Below are positions 6,492-11,678 of a DNA stretch of 11,678 nucleotides, in pieces. Origin of the DNA: JBBSEZ01 sp038239195 (GTDB lineage: Bacteria > Planctomycetota > Planctomycetia > Gemmatales > Gemmataceae); NCBI GenBank assembly GCA_038239195.1, contig JBBSEZ010000321.1, positions 1 through 11,678 of the forward strand, read 5' to 3'. Both the position numbers and the translations under genes were made by a program. Position 1 is the first letter of the stretch. Every line of letters starts with the position of its first letter. Under the pieces are notes generated by a model. It saw only the letters and a program-made list of their open reading frames with translations. It did no database searches and was not told the DNA's origin.

Positions 6492-7526
6492 ATGAGACGG
6501 TGGACCAAACAAACGGCGGGCTGCACGGCCCTGTTCTTCCCGTTGCTCGCCCTCGGGCTGAGCGACGCCTGCGCCCCGAAAGGCGCCTTCGTCCCCAGAG
6601 TCGATCCTGCCAAGCACGCGAAGTACGCGGAGAAGATACCCGGGTCGAAGGTGAGCTTCGACATGGTGGCCATCCCTGGCGGGACGTACCTGCGCGGCAG
6701 CCCGAAGGGCGAAAAGGGGCGCAAAGACGACGAGGGCCCGCTGCACCCGGTGGCGATCCGGCCCTTCTGGATGGGCAAGTGCGAAGTGACCTGGGACGAG
6801 TTCGACGTCTGGTGGCGCGGCCGGCCCGGCAGCAAGGACGACAAGGAGCCCGAGAAGCCCAAGGACGCCGACGCGGTCACCCGGCCAACACCCGCCTACG
6901 CCGACGAGACGTTCGACATGGGGCGCGAGGGGTTCCCGCTCATCAGCGTCACGCAGCACACGGCCATGCAGTATTGCCGCTGGCTGTCGGTCAAGACGGG
7001 CAAGGCCTATCGCTTGCCGACCGAGGCGGAGTGGGAGTGGGCCGCGCGCGCCGGCACCACCACGGCCTACTTCTTTGGCGACGACCCGAAGAAGCTGGGC
7101 GAGTATGCCTGGTATGCCGAGAACTCGGAGGACAAGACGCACAAGGTCGGGCTGAAGAAGGCCAGCCCGTGGGGGCTCCACGACGTCTACGGCAACGTGG
7201 CCGAGTGGTGCGTCGATCACTACAAGAAAGATACCTATTCCACCCTCGCCCTCGACAAGCTCAACGCCGGCCCCGTGGTGCTGCCGACGGAGATGCGCTT
7301 CTCGCACGTGATCCGCGGCGGATCGTGGCTCGACGAGCCGCCGCAGTGTCGCAGCGCCAGCCGGCGCGGGTCGGACAAGGGCCTCATTCGCCTCGACCCG
7401 CAACGGCCCCAGAGCATCTGGTGGCTGACCAGCGCCGAACACGTCGGCTTCCGCGTGGTCCGCGCCGTCGAGGAACAGGACAACCTCAAGGGCCTGCGCT
7501 CGAAAGTGACGCGCGCCAGCCGCTGA
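6492..7526 (+). CDS. Secreted SUMF1/formylglycine-generating-enzyme-like protein, lacking one active-site Cys
   Basis: The 344-residue protein has an N-terminal hydrophobic export signal ending near Cys27 (LSDAC, a weak lipobox) and an FGE-sulfatase (SUMF1) fold. Visible signatures are MVAIPGGTYLRGS (58-70), WMGKCEVTWDEF (93-104), RLPTEAEWEWAARAG (174-188), GLHDVYGNVAEWC (228-240), HVIRGGSWLDEPPQC (272-286) and HVGFRVVR (317-324). Genuine FGE oxidises a sulfatase cysteine using two copper-binding cysteines. Here the second (Cys286) is kept, but Asp281 stands at the first position, so canonical activity is doubtful. Many bacterial family members are instead ligand-binding or structural envelope proteins. 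The ATG at 6492 starts just before the signal peptide, with GGAG ten bases upstream. An earlier ATG at 6432 would overlap the apbE start and place a non-signal segment first. The Tat-signal oxidoreductase follows after 77 nt on the same strand. Confidence 0.85.
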   Translation: MRRWTKQTAGCTALFFPLLALGLSDACAPKGAFVPRVDPAKHAKYAEKIPGSKVSFDMVAIPGGTYLRGSPKGEKGRKDDEGPLHPVAIRPFWMGKCEVTWDEFDVWWRGRPGSKDDKEPEKPKDADAVTRPTPAYADETFDMGREGFPLISVTQHTAMQYCRWLSVKTGKAYRLPTEAEWEWAARAGTTTAYFFGDDPKKLGEYAWYAENSEDKTHKVGLKKASPWGLHDVYGNVAEWCVDHYKKDTYSTLALDKLNAGPVVLPTEMRFSHVIRGGSWLDEPPQCRSASRRGSDKGLIRLDPQRPQSIWWLTSAEHVGFRVVRAVEEQDNLKGLRSKVTRASR

Positions 7527-7534
7527 CATTTAGC

Positions 7535-7553
7535 CGCCGAGCTCTGCTCGGCG
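7535..7553. terminator. Short GC hairpin after SUMF1-type gene
   Basis: CGCCGAGC (7535-7542) and GCTCGGCG (7546-7553) form a perfect 8-bp stem with a TCT loop, beginning 8 nt after the stop. No T-run follows, so intrinsic termination is not clear, and it could be a stabilising hairpin or a small palindromic repeat. Confidence 0.5.
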
Positions 7554-7588
7554 CGCCAAACAAGAGTTGTGACGTCTCTCTCTTCTCT

Positions 7589-7599
7589 CCCGAGGTGTC
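7589..7599 (+). promoter_or_regulatory. Ribosome-binding site sharing an 11-base leader with another gene
   Basis: CCCGAGGTGTC is found here and identically at 1437-1447 before the DUF4349 gene. In both cases GAGGTG sits 6-8 bases before the ATG. A pyrimidine-rich run (about 7574-7591) precedes this copy. It supports the starts at 7604 and 1454. Confidence 0.5.
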
Positions 7600-7603
7600 T
7601 CTC

Positions 7604-8917
7604 ATGAAGAAGCAGGACAACAGCAGCGCGGCCGGGGCCGACCGGCGCGACTTCCTCAAGGTCGGCGGCGTGGCCGCCGGCGCGGCGCTGGCGACGACGA
7701 TGCTGCCGGGCAGTGCCTACGCGGCGGGGACCGACCCGATCCGGGTGGGGATCGTCGGTTGCGGCGGGCGCGGCACGGGCGCCGGCTTCGACGTGCTGCG
7801 CGCCGCCAAGGGCGTGAGCATCGTGGCCATCGGCGACGTGTTCAAGGACCGCGTGGACGGCGCGCGGCGCGAGCTGGAGCACCTGGCGCGCACCGACGAC
7901 GAGGTCAAGACGCACGGCAACACGGTGACGCTCGAGGGCAACTGCCACGTCGGCCTCGATGCCTACACCAAGGTGATCGCTACCCCCGGGCTCAACTACG
8001 TCATCCTCGCCACGCCCCCCGGCTTCCGGCCGATCCACATCGAAGCGGCCATCAACGCCGGCAAGAACCTCTTCACCGAGAAGCCGGTCGGCGTGGACGG
8101 GCCCGGCATCACCAAGGTGCTGGCGGCCTATCAGTTGGCCCTCAAGAAGAAGCTGGGCGTTGGCGCGGGGACGCAGCGCCGCCATCAGACCGGCTACGTG
8201 GAGACGATGAAGCGCATCCACGACGGAGCCATCGGCGACCTCGTCGGCGGGCGCTGCTACTGGATGCAGGACATCCTGTGGAAGCGCGCGCGCAAGCCGG
8301 GCATGTCCGACGTCGCGTATCAGATCCACAACTGGTACAACTACACCTGGCTGTGCGGCGACCACATCGTCGAGCAGCACGTCCACAACCTCGACGTCAT
8401 GAACTGGGCGATGAAGGCCCACCCGACCAAGGTGGTCAGCATGGGCTACCGTACGCGCACCGACCCCGGGTATGGGAACATCTACGACTTCTTCGCCAAC
8501 GACTTCGAGTACGCCAACGGCGTTCACGTGCTGAGCATGTGCCGGCAGATCACCAACTGCGCCAACAGCGTCTCCGAGGCGCTGGTTGGCACCAAGGGCA
8601 CCTGCCAGGTGAACTCCTACTCGATCAACGGCCGGCGCGTGATGCCGCGCGGCAAGAACGACAATCGGCCGTACGTGCAGGAGCACACCGACCTGATCGC
8701 GAGCATCCGCAAGGGCGAGCCGATCAACGAGCTCAAGAACGTGGCCGAAAGCACGCTGACGGCGATCATGGCCCGCATGTCGGCGTACACGGGCAAGGCC
8801 GTCACCTGGGACCAGGCCCTGAAGTCGAAGGAGAACCTGATGCCGGCGGGCCTGACGTGGAACATGCGCCTGCCGGTCCCGCCGGTCGCGCTGCCGGGGA
8901 CGACGCCGTTGATCTGA
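7604..8917 (+). CDS. Tat-signal Gfo/Idh/MocA family oxidoreductase
   Basis: The 437-residue protein starts with a twin-arginine signal: DRRDFLKVGG (residues 13-22), a hydrophobic Ala-rich core, and cleavage likely after AYA (38-40). A folded, cofactor-loaded protein would therefore be exported, as is common for this family in planctomycetes. The NAD(P)-binding Rossmann fold follows (RVGIVGCGGRGTGAG, 47-61). EKPVGVDGPG (159-168) carries the catalytic-region Lys160, and GDHIVEQHVHNLD (252-264) carries the His/Asp pair of the active site. Family members oxidise or reduce sugars, inositols and sugar-like alcohols, but the substrate cannot be named. Length fits the Tat-bearing branch. The ATG at 7604 has GAGGTG upstream. 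It lies 77 nt downstream of the SUMF1-type gene and may be co-transcribed or have its own promoter. A 79-nt inverted-repeat element lies between it and gatB. Confidence 0.9.
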   Translation: MKKQDNSSAAGADRRDFLKVGGVAAGAALATTMLPGSAYAAGTDPIRVGIVGCGGRGTGAGFDVLRAAKGVSIVAIGDVFKDRVDGARRELEHLARTDDEVKTHGNTVTLEGNCHVGLDAYTKVIATPGLNYVILATPPGFRPIHIEAAINAGKNLFTEKPVGVDGPGITKVLAAYQLALKKKLGVGAGTQRRHQTGYVETMKRIHDGAIGDLVGGRCYWMQDILWKRARKPGMSDVAYQIHNWYNYTWLCGDHIVEQHVHNLDVMNWAMKAHPTKVVSMGYRTRTDPGYGNIYDFFANDFEYANGVHVLSMCRQITNCANSVSEALVGTKGTCQVNSYSINGRRVMPRGKNDNRPYVQEHTDLIASIRKGEPINELKNVAESTLTAIMARMSAYTGKAVTWDQALKSKENLMPAGLTWNMRLPVPPVALPGTTPLI

Positions 8918-8942
8918 GCGATCCTCGGTCATTGTTCAATCG

Positions 8943-9021
8943 TAGGGACAAGCGTCCGTCTTGTCCTCGCCTGGGAGTGAGCGTCACGCGCAGGCGAGGA
9001 CAAGACGGACGCTTGTCCCTA
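8943..9021. repeat. 79-nt perfect inverted repeat (31-bp arms) with self-complementary arms
   Basis: Positions 8943-8973 are exactly complementary to 8991-9021, around a 17-nt loop. Each arm contains its own smaller dyad: GGACAAG and CTTGTCC flank CGTCCGT in the left arm, with the mirror in the right. The loop has a 4-bp GTGA/TCAC dyad. It begins 25 nt after the oxidoreductase stop and ends 42 nt before the gatB start. No T-run follows. It may be a terminator-like RNA structure, a transcript-stabilising element or a REP/MITE-like mobile palindrome. Confidence 0.85.
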
Positions 9022-9063
9022 AGAGGCATCGACCCCTTCCCCTCGCACCGAGGACGCGCTTTC

Positions 9064-10539
9064 ATGGCGGACCTGCCTTATCGCATCGTCATCGGCCTGG
9101 AAGTCCACGTGCAGCTGCTCACGCGCACCAAGCTCTTCTGTGGGTGCAGCACGCAGTTCGGCCTGCCGCCCAACTCCGCCACCTGTCCGGTGTGCATCGG
9201 CCTGCCGGGCGCGCTGCCGGTCATGAACCGCCGCGCCTTCGACCTCGCCCTGCGCGCCGCCCTCGCCCTCAACTGCCGGATCGCGCCTTTCACCAAGTGG
9301 GACCGCAAGAACTACTACTACCCCGACCTGCCCAAGAACTATCAGATCAGCCAGTACGACCTGCCCTTCAGCACGGAGGGCTGGCTGGAGATCGAGACGC
9401 CTTCGGGGAGCAAGAAGATCGGCATCTTCCGCGCGCACCTCGAAGAGGACGCGGGCAAGATGCTGCACGACGAGCACGGCACCGGCAAGGACAGCCTGGT
9501 CGATCTCAACCGCACCGGCACGCCGTTGCTGGAGATTGTCAGCAAGCCCGAGTTGAACGCGCCCGAGGAGGCGAAGGCGTATCTCGAAGCGATGCGCCTG
9601 CTGCTGCGCGAGATCGGCGTGTCCGACTGCGAGATGCAGGAGGGCAGCCTGCGCTGCGACGCCAACGTCAACGTCCACGTGCCTCAGCCCGATGGGGGCG
9701 TTGTCGCCACCCCTATCGTCGAGATCAAGAACCTCAACAGCTTCCGCTCCGTCGAGCGCGCCATCAAGTACGAGGCGCAGCGCCAGTACGACTTCTGGCG
9801 AGGCAGCCCCCATTACGCGATGGGCAAGGTGCCCAAGGCGACGTTCGGCTGGGACGAGGCGAAGGGGAGAACGTGGGAGCAGCGCCGCAAGGAGGAGGAG
9901 GCGGACTACCGCTACTTCCCCGAGCCCGACCTGGTGCCCGTCGTGGTCGACGACGCCTGGCGGGAACGCGCCCGCGCCGAGATGGGCGAGCTGCCGGCGA
10001 TGGCCCTGGCGCGACTCCAGCAGCAATACGGCCTGTCGCGCTACGACGCGGACGTGCTGACCGCGCAGGGGCGCGCCGTGGTCTCCTACTTCGAGGAGGT
10101 GGCGCGCGCCTGCGGCGACGCCAAGGTTGCGTGCAACTGGGTCAGCAACCAGGTGCTCGGGGCGCTCAACGAGCAGAAAATCTCCCTCGGCGAGCTGAAG
10201 GTCACCGCCGCACGGCTGGGCGAGCTGATCGCGGAGCAGAAGGCGCTGGGACTGAGCCAGAAGATGGCCGGAGAGGTCTACGCGCTCATGCTGGCCGAGG
10301 GGCGCCCGGCAAAGGAGGCCATCGCCGCCCTGGGCATCAAGGCCGTGAGCGACACCGGCGAATTGACGGAGATCGTCCGGCGCGCCATCGCCGCGAGCCC
10401 CAAGGCGGTCGCCGACTTCAAGAAGGGCAAGGCCGCCGCGGCCAACTCGATCAAGGGCGTCGTCATGCGCGAGACGAAGGGCGCGGCGCGGGCCGACCTC
10501 GTCGAGCGCATCTTGAAGGAAGAGCTCGAGAAGGCGTGA
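9064..10539 (+). CDS. gatB: Aspartyl/glutamyl-tRNA(Asn/Gln) amidotransferase subunit B
   Basis: The 491-residue protein is the tRNA-binding and transamidation subunit of GatCAB, which converts Glu-tRNA(Gln) and Asp-tRNA(Asn) to the amidated forms in the cytoplasm. Signatures are strong: IGLEVHVQL (10-18), then zinc-binding cysteines 26, 28, 41 and 44 in CGCSTQFG and TCPVCIGLPGALPVMN, the DRKNYYYPDLPKNYQISQYD block, and HLEEDAGKMLHD. GSLRCDANVNV and EIKNLNSFRSVERAI follow later. The C-terminal helical GatB/Yqey domain (about 345-491) ends with GVVMRETKGAARADLVERIL, which contacts tRNA. Length fits the family. The ATG at 9064 comes just before the conserved N-terminus. The open frame extends much further upstream but without homology. 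gatA and gatC are not adjacent, so the amidotransferase genes appear scattered. It converges on the hydrolase gene with 6 nt between stops. Confidence 0.97.
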   Translation: MADLPYRIVIGLEVHVQLLTRTKLFCGCSTQFGLPPNSATCPVCIGLPGALPVMNRRAFDLALRAALALNCRIAPFTKWDRKNYYYPDLPKNYQISQYDLPFSTEGWLEIETPSGSKKIGIFRAHLEEDAGKMLHDEHGTGKDSLVDLNRTGTPLLEIVSKPELNAPEEAKAYLEAMRLLLREIGVSDCEMQEGSLRCDANVNVHVPQPDGGVVATPIVEIKNLNSFRSVERAIKYEAQRQYDFWRGSPHYAMGKVPKATFGWDEAKGRTWEQRRKEEEADYRYFPEPDLVPVVVDDAWRERARAEMGELPAMALARLQQQYGLSRYDADVLTAQGRAVVSYFEEVARACGDAKVACNWVSNQVLGALNEQKISLGELKVTAARLGELIAEQKALGLSQKMAGEVYALMLAEGRPAKEAIAALGIKAVSDTGELTEIVRRAIAASPKAVADFKKGKAAAANSIKGVVMRETKGAARADLVERILKEELEKA

Positions 10540-10545
10540 CGCGGA

Positions 10546-11421
10546 TCAGGCGCGGAGGAAGTCGAGCATCAGCCGATTCACCTGCTCGGGATTGTCGTTC
10601 TGGGCCCAGTGGCTCACGCCCGGGAGGCGAGCGAGGCGCAGGTTGGGCACCCAGCGCTGAAGCCCTTCGGTCAGGCGAATGCCCAGGTAACGGTCGCGCT
10701 CCCCCCAGATCAGCAGGGTGGGGGCGAGGATGGGGCGAAGGCCCTTCCTGAGTTCGCCGGGGTAGCGCGCCACGGCGCGGTAGTAGTTCAGCGCGGCCGT
10801 CAGCGCCCCCGGGCGCGCCAGGGCCTGCTTGTAGAGGCGGACGTCCTCCGGGCTGAACGCCCCGGGGCGCACGGGCTCGCGTCGCAACATCCGCTCCAAC
10901 AGGGCGAAGTCCCCGGCGGCGATCACGCGCTCGGGCAGCCAGGGGAGCTGGAAGAAAAGGCCGTAGGCCGAGCGCGCCAACTGGCCAGGGCTCCCCAGCT
11001 CCCGGGCGAAGGCGGCGGGGTGGGGGGCGTTTACCACGATGAGCCGCTCCACCATCTCGGGATGGAGCATGGCGAACTTCCAGGCAATCGCGCCGCCCCA
11101 GTCGTGTCCGACCACGATGGCCCGCCGCTCGTCCGACTCGCGGATCAGTCCAGCCACGTCCGAAAGGAGCGGGCCCATCCGGTAGTTCGCGACGCCGGCC
11201 GGCTTGTCCGACTCGTTGTAGCCGCGCAGGTCGGGTGCGAGGGCGCGGAAGCCCGCGGCGGCGAGGGCCGGGAGCTGGTGGTGCCAGGAGTACCAGAACT
11301 CGGGGAAGCCGTGCAGCAGCAGCACGAGCGGGCCCGCGCCGGCCTCGACGCAGTGCAGGTGCAGGCCGTTGACGTGAACGCGGCGGTGCTGCCAGGGCGT
11401 CGCGGTCGGGGAGACAGTCAC
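10546..11421 (-). CDS. Alpha/beta hydrolase, soluble epoxide hydrolase-like
   Basis: The 291-residue protein has an alpha/beta-hydrolase fold. LLLHGFPEFWYSWHHQ (34-49) carries the oxyanion-hole HGxP; VGHDWGG (104-110) carries the nucleophile Asp107; GERD (240-243) carries the acid Asp243; and GVSHWAQND carries the catalytic His271. Asp rather than Ser as nucleophile, with HGFPE and a Tyr-bearing cap (Tyr153 or Tyr213/214), fits epoxide hydrolases or haloalkane-dehalogenase relatives. The second halide-binding Trp pattern of dehalogenases is not evident, so epoxide hydrolase is preferred. There is no signal peptide, so it is cytoplasmic. The start is GTG at 11421, with GGAG about 8 bases upstream. 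The gene is convergent with gatB and divergent from the next rightward gene. Confidence 0.85.
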   Translation of the reverse strand: MTVSPTATPWQHRRVHVNGLHLHCVEAGAGPLVLLLHGFPEFWYSWHHQLPALAAAGFRALAPDLRGYNESDKPAGVANYRMGPLLSDVAGLIRESDERRAIVVGHDWGGAIAWKFAMLHPEMVERLIVVNAPHPAAFARELGSPGQLARSAYGLFFQLPWLPERVIAAGDFALLERMLRREPVRPGAFSPEDVRLYKQALARPGALTAALNYYRAVARYPGELRKGLRPILAPTLLIWGERDRYLGIRLTEGLQRWVPNLRLARLPGVSHWAQNDNPEQVNRLMLDFLRA

Positions 11422-11665
11422 TTCGTGGCTCCGCTTTAGACACGAGGCCTTGCTCGCTCACGCATCCCGCGCGTGGTTCAGGGGAGTGGCCCGAGCTCCG
11501 AGGCTCCAGTCTCAGGAATTTTCGGAAATATTCAAGAATTCTTGTCCAGTTCCGGCGCGAATTGCGATTGAGAGGAATAGGTATTTCTTTCCCTCACCAC
11601 GGCACCCCCAGGGGCAGGCTGGGGGAACGCCCCGCTTACAATTTGGACAGACGTACAGACACCCT
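11422..11665. promoter_or_regulatory. Intergenic region with AT-rich island and possible promoter
   Basis: This region separates the leftward hydrolase gene from a rightward gene at 11666. About 11513-11590 is clearly more AT-rich than the rest of the window and contains the 12-bp perfect palindrome CAAGAATTCTTG (11533-11544). A 7-bp hairpin (11605-11611 with 11619-11625) follows. TACAAT at 11637-11642 is a good -10 match with a leader of about 20 nt to the ATG, but no TTGACA-like -35 lies at the right spacing. ACAGAC is repeated twice in the leader. Promoters for both flanking genes should be here. Confidence 0.45.
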
Positions 11666-11678
11666 ATGAGCAACCCGA
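11666..11678 (+). CDS. Start of a rightward gene, cut by window edge (M-S-N-P...)
   Basis: ATG at 11666 follows the possible -10 at 11637-11642 after a short leader, and only four codons are in the window, so the product cannot be identified. There is no strong purine-rich ribosome-binding site; the call rests mainly on position. Confidence 0.4.

Noticed and set aside
6476..7600. Long open frame overlapping the SUMF1-type gene in another frame and running into the oxidoreductase
   Set aside because: The part before 7604 is Arg/Gln-rich low-complexity sequence, a GC-rich shadow of the real gene, with no domain; only the part from 7604 is protein-like.
7235..8932. Antisense open frame of over 500 codons opposite the oxidoreductase
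   Set aside because: Composition is dominated by Arg, Val, His and Asp in a pattern expected from the opposite strand of a GC-rich gene; no motif recognised.
8943..9021. Classical rho-independent terminator or riboswitch
   Set aside because: No T-run follows on the plus strand, and no known riboswitch core was recognised; described as a repeat instead.
7759..9063. Long upstream extension of the gatB reading frame
   Set aside because: It overlaps the Tat oxidoreductase in another frame and crosses the inverted repeat; GatB homology begins at the ATG at 9064.
1..11678. CRISPR array, tRNA or rRNA genes, transposase or integrase
   Set aside because: No regularly spaced direct repeats, cloverleaf-like sequence, rRNA segments or recombinase motifs were seen on either strand.

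Overview
The window looks like chromosomal DNA from a planctomycete, probably in or near the Gemmataceae. This is inferred from gene content, not from a marker gene. The DNA is strongly GC-rich and densely coded. It carries a Tat-exported Gfo/Idh/MocA dehydrogenase next to a secreted SUMF1/formylglycine-generating-enzyme-like protein, an HTH-EIIA fusion protein, a DUF4349 lipoprotein, a hydroxysqualene dehydroxylase, and the remnant of an Rpn/YhgA-like family that is abundant in these genomes. No tRNA, rRNA, CRISPR array, transposase or phage gene was recognised.

Layout. Positions 1-60 form a perfect 23-bp inverted repeat touching the stop of a leftward JAMM/MPN metalloprotease (61-489). A divergent intergenic region of about 200 bp leads to a rightward run: HTH-EIIA fusion (692-1396), DUF4349 lipoprotein (1454-2386) and a PncC-like/nucleotidyltransferase fusion (2399-3541). 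Then comes a frameshifted, internally deleted Rpn-like remnant (3583-4051). Its stop overlaps the stop of a leftward pair, apbE (6433-5426) then hpnE (5397-4048). Divergent from apbE are a SUMF1-type protein (6492-7526) and a Tat-signal oxidoreductase (7604-8917). A 79-nt element with perfect 31-bp arms (8943-9021) separates these from gatB (9064-10539). gatB converges, with a 6-nt gap, on an epoxide-hydrolase-like alpha/beta hydrolase (10546-11421, minus). A relatively AT-rich intergenic region with a possible promoter leads to the start of another rightward gene at 11666, cut by the window edge.

How the genes may work together. Most of the window is a mosaic of housekeeping genes (gatB, hpnE, apbE) and lineage-typical envelope or periplasmic proteins, not one obvious system. 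The most coherent functional idea is inside one gene: the 2399-3541 product joins an NMN-deamidase-like domain to an NMN/NaMN-adenylyltransferase-like domain, two consecutive steps of a possible pyridine-nucleotide salvage route. The HTH-EIIA protein is a plausible phosphorylation-responsive transcription factor. The two long perfect inverted repeats at gene ends, one with self-complementary arms, are the main non-coding structures. I found no strong evidence of a wholly new multi-gene system.
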